A stretch of 64,000 nt of DNA from DASZUK01 sp035547695 (lineage in GTDB: Bacteria; Actinomycetota; Acidimicrobiia; Acidimicrobiales; RAAP-2): positions 50,186-114,185 of the forward strand of contig DASZUK010000024.1 of the NCBI GenBank assembly GCA_035547695.1. The letters run 5' to 3'. A model generated the notes under the pieces. The model ran no database searches. It worked only from the letters and a program-made list of their open reading frames with translations, and was not told the origin of the DNA. Shown one piece after another: positions 52,314-60,283 of the stretch; position 1 is the first letter of the stretch; every line of letters starts with the position of its first letter. A program made the translations under genes and the position numbers.

Positions 52314-54626
52314 ATGACCGTTCTTGCCACGAACCTGGGGTTCCCGCGGATGGGGCCCCGACGAGAGCTGAAGCGATCCCTGGAGGGCTACTGGGCCGGG
52401 AGCATCTCGGCCGACGAGCTCGGGGCTTCGGCCGCCGAGCTCCGGGAGTCGGCCTGGCGGTTCCACGCCGAGGTCGGGATCGACCACATCCCGTCCGGCG
52501 ACTTCTCGCTGTACGACCACGTCCTGGACACCGCCGTCCTGGTCGGCGCCGTTCCCGAGCGCCACCAGGCCGCCGGGGTCGGCCCCCTCGACCGCTACTT
52601 CGCCATGGCCCGCGGCGGGACGCTCGGCGGGCGGGGGGTCACGGCCCTGGAGATGACCAAGTGGTTCGACACCAACTACCACTACCTCGTTCCCGAGCTC
52701 GCTCCCGGCCAGCGCTTCGCCCTCGACCCGACGAAGCCGCTGGGTGAGCTCCGCCAGGCGGCGGCCATCGGGATCGCCACCCGGCCGGTCGTCCTCGGCC
52801 CCGTCTCCTTCCTGCTGCTGTCCAAGCACGTCGGCGGGGGGAGGAACCTCGACCTGCTCCCGGCGCTGACCGGGACCTACGCGGCGTTGCTGGAGGCACT
52901 GGCGGCCGCCGGCGCCACGTGGGTGCAGATCGACGAGCCGGTGCTCGCCCTGGACCTCGACCAGGAGGCAAGGGAGGCGTTCGTCCCGGCCTACGCCGCG
53001 CTGCGGGAAGCGGCGCCGGACCTCCGGGTCCTGGTCGCCACCTACTTCGCCGGCCTCGGTGACAACCTCCCCACGGCCCTCCGCCTCCCGGTCGACGCCC
53101 TCCACCTCGACGGCGTCGCCGATCCGGCCCAGGTGGACCGGGCGGCGGCCGACGCCCCCGACACCCTGGCCCTGTCGGTGGGGGCGGTGGACGGCCGCAA
53201 CGTCTGGCGCACCGACCTGGCGGCGACCCTGGACCGGTTGGAGGTCCTCCGCCGGTCGCTGGGACCGGACCGGCTGATGGTCGGCCCCTCCTGCTCGCTG
53301 CTCCACCTGCCGGTGGACCTCGACCTCGAGCCCGCCCTGGACCCGGAGCTGCGGAGCTGGCTGGCCTTCGCCGTGCAGCGGTTGGAGGAGGTCGCCATCC
53401 TGGCCCGCGGCCTCAACGAGGGCCGGGAGGCCGTCGCCGACGCCCTGGCCGCCTCCAGCGCCGCCGCGGTGTCCCGGGCGGTGTCCTCGCGGGTCCACGA
53501 CCCGGCGGTGGCCGAGCGGCTGGCGGACGACCGCCCCGATCTCGAACGGCGGACGTCGCCCTACGCCGTCCGCCGGAAGGCCCAGGCGGCCTCCCTCGGC
53601 CTCCCGGCGCTGCCGACCACCACCATCGGCTCGTTCCCCCAGACCCCGGCCATCCGGGCGCTCCGGGCCCAGCACCGCCAGGGCCGCATCGACACGCCGG
53701 CCTACGAGGAGGGGCTCCGGGCCTACATCGACGACGCGGTGGCCTTCCAGGAGGAGCTCGGCCTCGACGTCCTCGTCCACGGCGAGCCGGAGCGCAACGA
53801 CATGGTCGAGTACTTCGGCGAGCTCCTCGAGGGCTGCGCGGTCACCCACAACGGCTGGGTCCAGAGCTACGGCTCACGGTGCGTCAAGCCCCCCATCATC
53901 TACGGGGACGTCAGCCGGCCCGAGCCGATGACGGTGAGGTGGTCGGCGTACGCCCAGTCCCTCACCGACCGGCCGGTGAAGGGCATGCTCACCGGTCCGG
54001 TCACCATCCTCCAGTGGTCCTTCGTCCGCAACGACCAGCCCCGCCGGGTCACCGCCCGCCAACTGGCCTTCGCCATCCGCGACGAGGTGGCCGACCTGGA
54101 AGCCGCCGGCATCAAGGTCATCCAGATCGACGAGCCGGCGCTCCGGGAGGGGCTGCCGCTCCACGACGACGAGCGCCAGGAGTACCTCGCCTGGGCGGTG
54201 GGGGCGTTCCGGTTGGCGTCGTCCGGCGTCCGGGACGAGACCCAGATCCACACCCACATGTGCTACGGCGAGTTCAACGACATCATCGCGTCCATCGCCG
54301 CCTTCGACGCCGACGTCATCTCGGTGGAGGCGTCCCGTTCCCGGATGGAGCTGCTGGCCGCCTTCACCGACTTCGAGTACCCCAACGAGATCGGGCCCGG
54401 GGTCTACGACATCCACTCGCCCCGCATCCCCGACACGCCGGAGATGGTGGCGCTGTTGACCTCCGCCCTGGAGGTGGTCCCGGCCGACCGGCTGTGGGTG
54501 AACCCGGACTGCGGCCTCAAGACCCGGCGGTGGGAGGAGGTGCGCCCGGCCATGGCCAACCTGGTCGCCGCGGCACGCCACGTCCGGGACCGTGTGGGCG
54601 CGTCGTCGGGCAATGCCACAGGCTGA
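52314..54626 (+). CDS. metE: Cobalamin-independent methionine synthase
   Basis: A 770-residue zinc enzyme that methylates homocysteine with 5-methyl-tetrahydropteroyl-triglutamate. The N-terminal barrel starts 'LATNLGFPRMGPRRELKRSL'. The C-terminal catalytic barrel ('LPTTTIGSFPQTPAIR') has zinc ligands in 'IHTHMCYGEFN', 'VISVEASRSRM' and 'WVNPDCGLKTR'. Bacteria often repress metE by a B12 riboswitch. The 63-base leader here is too short to hold one, but a cobalamin riboswitch lies directly downstream. It is the backup for a B12-dependent MetH, which is not in the window. Confidence 0.96.
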   Translation: MTVLATNLGFPRMGPRRELKRSLEGYWAGSISADELGASAAELRESAWRFHAEVGIDHIPSGDFSLYDHVLDTAVLVGAVPERHQAAGVGPLDRYFAMARGGTLGGRGVTALEMTKWFDTNYHYLVPELAPGQRFALDPTKPLGELRQAAAIGIATRPVVLGPVSFLLLSKHVGGGRNLDLLPALTGTYAALLEALAAAGATWVQIDEPVLALDLDQEAREAFVPAYAALREAAPDLRVLVATYFAGLGDNLPTALRLPVDALHLDGVADPAQVDRAAADAPDTLALSVGAVDGRNVWRTDLAATLDRLEVLRRSLGPDRLMVGPSCSLLHLPVDLDLEPALDPELRSWLAFAVQRLEEVAILARGLNEGREAVADALAASSAAAVSRAVSSRVHDPAVAERLADDRPDLERRTSPYAVRRKAQAASLGLPALPTTTIGSFPQTPAIRALRAQHRQGRIDTPAYEEGLRAYIDDAVAFQEELGLDVLVHGEPERNDMVEYFGELLEGCAVTHNGWVQSYGSRCVKPPIIYGDVSRPEPMTVRWSAYAQSLTDRPVKGMLTGPVTILQWSFVRNDQPRRVTARQLAFAIRDEVADLEAAGIKVIQIDEPALREGLPLHDDERQEYLAWAVGAFRLASSGVRDETQIHTHMCYGEFNDIIASIAAFDADVISVEASRSRMELLAAFTDFEYPNEIGPGVYDIHSPRIPDTPEMVALLTSALEVVPADRLWVNPDCGLKTRRWEEVRPAMANLVAAARHVRDRVGASSGNATG

Positions 54627-54649
54627 GCCGCCCCCGTGTTACCGTTCCC

Positions 54650-54782
54650 GGAGACGCAGTAGCAGTAGGCAATGCCACCGCGGAGGGGAAGCCGGTCGAA
54701 GCCCGGCGCTGGTCCGCAACCGTAGGCAACGAGCCCGACGGCCCGTTGCGAGCCGGGATACCTCCACGGTGGTCGAGCTCCC
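54650..54782 (+). ncRNA. Cobalamin riboswitch 1
   Basis: The conserved core GGGGAAGCCGGT...AGCCCGGCGCTGGTCCGCAACCGTA lies at about 54685-54724. It is followed by a long paired arm (CAACG...CGTTG) and the closing element GAGCCGGGATACC. This order is diagnostic of the cobalamin (B12-box) riboswitch. It begins shortly after metE and ends about 85 bases before the secreted toroid gene. No T-run terminator follows, so control may be translational: GC-rich pairing near the ribosome site at 54820-54860. Confidence 0.85.
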
Positions 54783-54864
54783 AACGTCGAGACACACGGA
54801 CTGGGGCTCGGTGGTCACCCCTTCGGCGGGGGGCTCCCGGGGTCCGTCCGGGAAGCGAGAGACC

Positions 54865-56484
54865 ATGACCCATCCCCGCCGGATCGCCGCCGCCGCACTG
54901 GCCACCTCCCTGGCCCTCGGGGTCGGCCTCGCGTCGACCGTCACCGCCGGCGCGGCGAGCTCGGCGAGCGCGGCGAGCTCGGCCGCACCCCAGCTCCCCC
55001 AGTTGCCGGCGGCGCGGCAGGCGGCGGGATGGCTGGCCGGACAGTTCAACGACCAAGGGTTCATCCCGCTCACGCCTGGCTCCAGCCAGCCGTACCTCTT
55101 CGCCACCGCCGAGAGCGTGCTCGCCCTCGCCGCCGCCGGCACCGACCTGCCGCTGGCCAGGCAGGCGCTCTCGTACCTCGGGGCCAACCTCGCCAGCTAC
55201 GTGACAACAGGTGGCGCCGACGGCCCCGGCCCGCTGGCCCTGCTGGCCCTGGACGCCGAGGCGCTCGGGGTCGACCCGCGGAGCTTCGGCGGCACGGACC
55301 TCGTGGCCCGCCTGCTCGCCACCCAGCAGTCCACCGGCGACGACGCCGGCCTGTTCGGCACCGAGACACAGTTGGCCACATACGCGGCCGGCACCTACGA
55401 CCAGGGCCTGGCCCTCGCCGCGCTGGCCGGGGCCGGCGTGCACGGCACCGCGCCGGTCGCCGCCGCCGTCAGTTGGTTGACGGCCCAGCAGTGCCCCGGC
55501 GGCGGGTGGTCGCTCCCCGACCAGGCACTGAACCCCTGCACAGGGAACCCCGCCACATTCATGGGACCGGACACCAACTCCACCGCGTTGGCCGTGGAGG
55601 GGCTCGCCGCCCAGAAGGCGCTCACGTCGGCCACCGCCGGTGGCGCCCTCGGCTTCTTCGCCGCCGGACAGGACGCCGACGCCGGCTGGTCCTACCTCCC
55701 CAACAGCGAGGCCGCCCCTCAGACATCGCAGCCCACATCCACCGCGCTGGTCATCCAGGGGCTGCTGGCCCTCGGCGCCACACCGGCGACAGCATCGTTC
55801 ACCAAGGGGTCGGCCAGCCCACTGTCGACGCTGCTCTCCTTCCGGCTCACCGCCGGGACAGCCGTCGGCGCCTTCACGTTCCCCGGGACCACAACATCCC
55901 CCAACCTCATCGCCACCTACGAGGCCGTCCCGGCCCTCGCCGGCCTGCCCATCCCGTTCGGCCCGTCGGGGACCGGCTACTGGGAGGTCGCCTCGGACGG
56001 GGGCCTGTTCGCCTTCGGGACCGCCGGCTACTACGGGTCCATGGGTGGCACCGCCTTGAACCAGCCCGTCGTGGGCCTCACCTCCACCCCGGACGGCCAG
56101 GGCTACTGGGAAGTCGCGTCGGACGGCGGCCTGTTCGCCTTCGGTGACGCCGCCTTCTACGGCTCCATGGGCGGCAAGTCCCTCAACCAGCCGATTGTCG
56201 GCATCGCCGCCACCCCCGACGGGCTCGGCTACTGGGAGGTGGCCGCCGACGGTGGCCTGTTCGCCTTCGGTGACGCCGCCTTCTACGGCTCCATGGGCGG
56301 CAAGACCCTCAACAAGCCGATCGTCGGCATCGCCGCCACCCCGGACGGCCAGGGCTACTGGGAAGTCGCGTCGGACGGCGGCCTGTTCGCCTTCGGTGAC
56401 GCCGCCTTCTACGGCTCGATGGGCGGCAAGCCCCTCAACCAGCCCATCGTCGGCATCGCCGCCAGCCTGGCCCGACCCACCTGA
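54865..56484 (+). CDS. Secreted alpha/alpha-toroid protein with surface repeats, toroid 1
   Basis: A 539-residue exported protein. The Sec signal peptide spans about residues 1-33 ('IAAAALATSLALGVGLAST'). Residues about 45-370 form helical-pair repeats of prenyltransferase/squalene-cyclase style ('DTNSTALAVEGLAAQKALT', 'QPTSTALVIQGLLALGA', 'DQGLALAALAGAGV'), the same fold class as the cobalamin-binding barrel of intrinsic factor. Residues about 370-535 hold four copies of a 43-residue module ('GYWEVASDGGLFAFGDAAFY' then 'GSMGGKPLNQPIVGIAATP'). The cobalamin riboswitch directly upstream suggests a role in B12 capture (inference). Thr codons are strikingly often ACA. No catalytic residues of cyclases are seen. 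Confidence 0.82.
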   Translation: MTHPRRIAAAALATSLALGVGLASTVTAGAASSASAASSAAPQLPQLPAARQAAGWLAGQFNDQGFIPLTPGSSQPYLFATAESVLALAAAGTDLPLARQALSYLGANLASYVTTGGADGPGPLALLALDAEALGVDPRSFGGTDLVARLLATQQSTGDDAGLFGTETQLATYAAGTYDQGLALAALAGAGVHGTAPVAAAVSWLTAQQCPGGGWSLPDQALNPCTGNPATFMGPDTNSTALAVEGLAAQKALTSATAGGALGFFAAGQDADAGWSYLPNSEAAPQTSQPTSTALVIQGLLALGATPATASFTKGSASPLSTLLSFRLTAGTAVGAFTFPGTTTSPNLIATYEAVPALAGLPIPFGPSGTGYWEVASDGGLFAFGTAGYYGSMGGTALNQPVVGLTSTPDGQGYWEVASDGGLFAFGDAAFYGSMGGKSLNQPIVGIAATPDGLGYWEVAADGGLFAFGDAAFYGSMGGKTLNKPIVGIAATPDGQGYWEVASDGGLFAFGDAAFYGSMGGKPLNQPIVGIAASLARPT

Positions 56485-56505
56485 GCCTCCGGGGGCCGCA
56501 CGCCG

Positions 56506-56859
56506 ATGGGCGACGGGGCGATCGAGCTCGTTCGATGGACCGGGTCCTGGCCCGACGACGACCCGGACGCCAACTTGAAGGCGGACGTGGCGCTCTACTC
56601 GCACGTCGACCCCCTGGCAACGTTGCGGACGCTGAGCGCGAGCTCCGGCATCCCGTTGGGCGCGCTCGTCCACTACGTGCTCGCCCGGTGGGCGTCGGCC
56701 GGCTCCGAGTCCCTTCTCTTCGTCGGCCCGTCGGTGGTCGAACGGATGTGGGGTGCGTTCAGCGCGGCCGAGGCGGCCGGGAGCACCGAAGCTCGGCTCG
56801 ATGCCTACGAGGTGGTCAGGCAGATGGTCGGATGGCTACGGGCGCCGCTCCAGTCGTGA
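56506..56859 (+). CDS. Small conserved-looking protein of the riboswitch 1 operon
   Basis: A 117-residue soluble protein without a signal peptide: 'RWTGSWPDDDPDANLKADVA', then 'IPLGALVHYVLARWASAGSE' and the end 'EVVRQMVGWLRAPLQS'. It resembles actinobacterial proteins filed as DUF6027, whose function is unknown. It follows the toroid gene by 21 bases, and its stop overlaps the ATPase start, so all three share the riboswitch. Confidence 0.65.
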   Translation: MGDGAIELVRWTGSWPDDDPDANLKADVALYSHVDPLATLRTLSASSGIPLGALVHYVLARWASAGSESLLFVGPSVVERMWGAFSAAEAAGSTEARLDAYEVVRQMVGWLRAPLQS

Positions 56860-57584
56860 CGGCCGGCACCGAGCTGGCCGCGGTGGCGGCGGGCGGCGGC
56901 CCGCGGGCCTGGATGAGCTGGTCCAGCGGCAAGGACAGCGCCCTCGCCCTCCACGAGGTGCGCGCCGCAGGTGACGTCGAGGTCGTCGGCCTGCTCACCA
57001 CGGTGAACGCGGAGGCCGGACGCGTGGCGATGCACGGCGTCCGCCGCTCCCTGCTCGACGCCCAGGCGGACGCGCTCGGCCTCCGGCTGCACGTGGTGGA
57101 CCTGCCGTGGCCCTGTTCCGACGAGACCTATCAGGAGCGCATGGCCGCGGCCGTCGCCGACGCCCGGGCAGACGACGTGGAGGTCGTGGTCTTCGGCGAT
57201 CTGTTCTTGGAGGACATCCGTCGGTACCGAGAAGAGATGCTGGCCGGCTCCGGCCTTTCCGCCCGCTTCCCCCTCTGGCGACGACCGACCGATGCCGTCG
57301 CCGGCCAGCTCGTCGCCCTCGGCGTCCGGGCGGTGGTCACCTGTGTGGACCTCCGCCGCCTGCCTCGGGAGCTGGCGGGGCGATGGTACGACGAGGCGTT
57401 CCTCGCCGACCTGCCGCCCGGCGTCGACCCCTGCGGGGAGAACGGCGAGTTCCACACGCTGGTGGTCGCCGCCCCCGGCTTCGCCCGTCCGTTGGACGTC
57501 ACCGTCGGTGAGACGCTGGAGCGGGACGGCTTCGCCTACGCCGACGTGCTCCCCGCGGCTACCCCGCCGGGGGCACGCCGGTAG
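56856..57584 (+). CDS. Dph6-like ATP pyrophosphatase (AANH superfamily)
   Basis: About 242 residues of the diphthine-ammonia-ligase-like family. The PP-loop is 'SWSSGKDSALALHEVRAAGD', then 'TTVNAEAGRVAMHGVRR', 'FGDLFLEDIRRYREEML' and 'DPCGENGEFHTLVV'. Members adenylate a carboxylate and add ammonia or an amine. Bacteria lack diphthamide, so the substrate here is different. In the riboswitch 1 operon a cobalamin- or cobyrinate-side-chain amidation role is imaginable but unproven. The GTG at 56856 overlaps the previous stop (GTGA); an in-frame ATG lies 24 bases upstream. Confidence 0.85.
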   Translation: MTAGTELAAVAAGGGPRAWMSWSSGKDSALALHEVRAAGDVEVVGLLTTVNAEAGRVAMHGVRRSLLDAQADALGLRLHVVDLPWPCSDETYQERMAAAVADARADDVEVVVFGDLFLEDIRRYREEMLAGSGLSARFPLWRRPTDAVAGQLVALGVRAVVTCVDLRRLPRELAGRWYDEAFLADLPPGVDPCGENGEFHTLVVAAPGFARPLDVTVGETLERDGFAYADVLPAATPPGARR

Positions 57585-57654
57585 GTCCCCTGGCTGCGCA
57601 TCGGCCGCGCATCGGCTGCTCCTCGGCCGGTCGTCAGCCGGTTGCCGGGGAGCG

Positions 57655-58548
57655 TCACCGCAGTACCCGGGCGCCCCGGGGAACGGCGCCCGGCGTGTCG
57701 GGGTGGAGCAGGTCGGCCAGCAGCTCGACGCCGTCCACCACCCGAGGCCCCGGGCAGGAGAAGTTGGCGTTGGCGTCGACGGCCACCACCCGGCCCAGGG
57801 CGGCGACCTCCGGCCGATGGAGGAACGACGCCGCTTCTGCCACCGCCCCGTCCAGGTCGAAGCCGCAGGGACTGAAGACCGTCAGGTCGATGGCTTCGGC
57901 AGCGATCTCTTCCCAGGTGAGCCGGCGCGAGCGTTCTCCCGGCGTCGCCAGGACCGGCACCCCGCCGGCGGCCTCCACCATGTCGGGCACCCAGTGGCCG
58001 GCGTTGAACGGCGGGTCCGGCCACTCCAGGACGAACACCCTGGGTCGCGGCCGTCCCCCCACCCGCCGCCGGACCGCGGCCACCCTCGACCGCAGGTTCG
58101 CCATCAGGTGCTCGGCCGCCGGCTCGGTCCCGGTGGCCCGGCCCACCGTCCCGACGCAGCCGATGACCTCGTCGAGGCGGCCGGGGTCGAGGGAGACCAC
58201 CTCGGCGTGGCAGCCGATCACCCCGAGGGCCTCTTCGACCGCGCCCGACGGGACGGCGCAGACCCGGCAGAGGTCCTGGGCCAAGATGACGTCAGGGTCG
58301 ATGGCTCGGATCCGGGCGTCGTCGAGGGTGTAGATCGGCTCGCCGGCCGCCACCCGGCTGCTCACCTCGACGTCCACCTCCGACGCGCTGAGCGGTTGGT
58401 CGGTCGGAAGAGCCGTGCCCGAGACCACCGGGACGTGGCGGGCGGCAGCCGGGTAGTCGCACTCGAAGCTCCTCCCGGCCAACTGGTCGCCGATGCCGAG
58501 GGCGAAGGCGATCTCGGTGGCCGACGGCAGCAACGAGACGATCCTCAC
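57655..58548 (-). CDS. BtuF-like cobalamin-binding protein without signal peptide
   Basis: About 297 residues of the periplasmic-binding-protein class III fold: 'VRIVSLLPSATEIAFALGIG', 'DPDVILAQDLCRVCAVPSG', 'VFVLEWPDPPFNAGHWVPDM', 'TVFSPCGFDLDGA'. The subfamily is the BtuF/cobalamin-binding type, but no signal peptide or lipobox precedes the fold, so it should be cytoplasmic. GTG 58548 matches the family start; an upstream TTG (58638) would add a basic tail over the riboswitch 2 promoter. No BtuC or BtuD is in the window. It lies between the two riboswitch units, convergent with the first. Confidence 0.82.
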   Translation of the reverse strand: MRIVSLLPSATEIAFALGIGDQLAGRSFECDYPAAARHVPVVSGTALPTDQPLSASEVDVEVSSRVAAGEPIYTLDDARIRAIDPDVILAQDLCRVCAVPSGAVEEALGVIGCHAEVVSLDPGRLDEVIGCVGTVGRATGTEPAAEHLMANLRSRVAAVRRRVGGRPRPRVFVLEWPDPPFNAGHWVPDMVEAAGGVPVLATPGERSRRLTWEEIAAEAIDLTVFSPCGFDLDGAVAEAASFLHRPEVAALGRVVAVDANANFSCPGPRVVDGVELLADLLHPDTPGAVPRGARVLR

Positions 58549-58631
58549 CGCACCATCATGCAACGCCCGCCCGGCCCGGCGCTGTTCGTCCGGCGGGAAT
58601 GGCCTGCGCCGTGGGTTCTTGCGCTGGATGG

Positions 58632-58660
58632 TTGACAACCTGTCCTGCCGGGCGTACCGT
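58632..58660 (+). promoter_or_regulatory. Promoter of the riboswitch 2 unit
   Basis: TTGACA at 58632-58637, a 17-base spacer and TACCGT at 58655-58660. The perfect -35 and a weak GC-tolerant -10 lie about 40 bases before the riboswitch core. Confidence 0.55.
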
Positions 58661-58699
58661 CCCTACCGGCTCGCCGGGAGACCGTCGGGCCGGACAACT

Positions 58700-58812
58700 G
58701 AATACGACAACTTCGTGGTGCAGGGGAAGCCGGTGAGAGTCCGGCACTGACCCGCAGCCGTAAGCCGGAGCCGCCAAGATCCCCGGCAAGTCGGAATGCC
58801 TGCCCACGGAAC
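58700..58812 (+). ncRNA. Cobalamin riboswitch 2
   Basis: Canonical cobalamin riboswitch elements in order: GGTGCAGGGGAAGCCGGTGA, GAGTCCGGCACTGACCCGCA, GCCGTAAGC and the closing AAGTCGGAATGCCTGCC (58788-58804). It is the cleaner of the two copies. It lies 190 bases before the second toroid gene with a terminator-like hairpin in between, so it is a transcriptional switch that should turn expression off when cobalamin is abundant. Confidence 0.93.
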
Positions 58813-58877
58813 GTGTGGTGTTCGTCTCGTCGTGGTTCGCGGGACGGAGCCGAGGATGCTGCGGCGTCCCGATTCCG

Positions 58878-58923
58878 CCCCGTGCTCCTGCGCTTTGCGT
58901 AGGCGGCACGGGGTTTCGTGTTT
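58878..58923 (+). terminator. Riboswitch 2 expression-platform terminator
   Basis: CCCCGTGC (58878-58885) pairs with GCACGGGG (58906-58913). An inner CCTGCG/CGTAGG extends the stem with one wobble, and TTTCGTGTTT follows. This is an intrinsic terminator between riboswitch and coding start. Confidence 0.75.
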
Positions 58924-58998
58924 CGGGCTGACGGCAGTCCTCCTGCTCCGCATCGGGGGCCCTTCTGGGGGGAGCGCCCGAGGGGAGAGGAGCCCACC

Positions 58999-60144
58999 AT
59001 GGTCAACGCCCGGGTTTGGCGAGGACTGGTTCGACAACGACTGTGGAAGACGGCCGCGGCCGCCGGCATCGCCGTCACGGGGGTCGGTGCCGGCGTCGCC
59101 GTGAGCGGAGGGGTGGCCGGTGCCAACCCGACGCCGGCCGGCACGGCCGCCGCCACCTGGCTGGCGAGCCAGTTGCAAGGACCGACAGCGGACCACTTCG
59201 ACACACCCACATTCCACCCGACAACACCCACAGTGGGCCTGACGGCCGACGGGCTGTTCGCCTTCGCCGCCGCCGGGACAACGAGTGGCACGACATTCTC
59301 CCCGGAGGTCGCGGCCATCGCCACATGGCTGAGCACGCCGACAAATACCTTCGTCGCCAACTACATCGAGAAGCCGACACCGACAGCACCAACGACACTG
59401 AAGTACGTGCCCGGCGCCGTGGCCAAGGTGGCCCTGGCGGCCGACGTGGCCGGTGCCACACCGAGGACGTTCATCAGTGGCACCGATCTCGTCGCCGACC
59501 TCGAGGGCACCATCGACGCCACAGGCGAGCTCCACGGGTTCTTCTCCAACCCGACGACCCAGGCCCTGGCCATCATCGTCCTCGAGCACAACGACCCGGG
59601 GTACCCCACACTTCCGGCAGCGGTGACCTTCCTGGAGAACCAGGCCTGCACCACCGGTGGCTACCCGTCGACATACACATTCAGTCCCTGCACACTCGCC
59701 GGCGGGGACGTGGACACGACCGGGGCCGTGGCCCAGGCGCTCCTGTACTACGGGACAGTGGCCGGTGACGCGGGCGCGGTGTTGGCCGGTGAGGTGGCGA
59801 GCACATGGCTGGACTCCGTGAAGACAGTGAGCACAGTCGGCCCGACACAGGTCACCTGGCGGAACCACTGCACATTCACCAGCTTCACAACAACGTTCCC
59901 CAGCGTGAACAGCACCGCTCTGGCCGTCGAGGGCCTGGTTCCTGATCCGAGGAGCGCGACAGCGCCGTTCGCCACAGACATCACCGGAGGCGTGAGCTGG
60001 CTGGAGGCCGCGCAGAACACCACGCCGATGACACCCACAGCCGGCAGCCTTCCGGCCTGCACGGCGACCGGTCCCGGCAACGTCCGGGCCACCACCCAGG
60101 GGGTGCAGGGGCTGACCGGGACGCCCTACACGGCGCTGATCTGA
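58999..60144 (+). CDS. Secreted alpha/alpha-toroid protein, toroid 2
   Basis: A 381-residue exported protein: signal peptide about residues 1-42 ('TAAAAGIAVTGVGAGVAVSG'), then one helical toroid domain only: 'TPTVGLTADGLFAFAAAGTT', 'GTDLVADLEGTIDATGELHG', 'TTGAVAQALLYYGTVAGDAG', 'SVNSTALAVEGLVP'. Three Cys pairs may form disulfides ('NQACTTGGY'/'FSPCTLAG', 'RNHCTF', 'LPACTATG'). It closely parallels the second half of toroid 3. No surface repeats. Most Thr codons are ACA. First gene after riboswitch 2; GGAGAGGAG ribosome site. Confidence 0.82.
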   Translation: MVNARVWRGLVRQRLWKTAAAAGIAVTGVGAGVAVSGGVAGANPTPAGTAAATWLASQLQGPTADHFDTPTFHPTTPTVGLTADGLFAFAAAGTTSGTTFSPEVAAIATWLSTPTNTFVANYIEKPTPTAPTTLKYVPGAVAKVALAADVAGATPRTFISGTDLVADLEGTIDATGELHGFFSNPTTQALAIIVLEHNDPGYPTLPAAVTFLENQACTTGGYPSTYTFSPCTLAGGDVDTTGAVAQALLYYGTVAGDAGAVLAGEVASTWLDSVKTVSTVGPTQVTWRNHCTFTSFTTTFPSVNSTALAVEGLVPDPRSATAPFATDITGGVSWLEAAQNTTPMTPTAGSLPACTATGPGNVRATTQGVQGLTGTPYTALI

Positions 60145-60171
60145 CGGCGCCGCATGGCGACCGGGAACCGA

Positions 60172-60202
60172 CGACCCGGCGGGGACCGCTCCCGCCGGGT
60201 CG
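60172..60202. repeat. Perfect hairpin between toroid 2 and toroid 3
   Basis: Arms 60172-60183 and 60191-60202 are exact 12-bp complements with a seven-base loop, in the 139-base gap. No T-run follows, so it may be an RNA stability or processing element giving different levels of the two proteins rather than a terminator. Confidence 0.65.
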
Positions 60203-60283
60203 CCGGGCCACCCGGATGGCAGGAACGACCGACGAACAGGCGCCCCGCCAGGCGGGCGGGCGAGAAACCGAAAGCAGGGAGCA

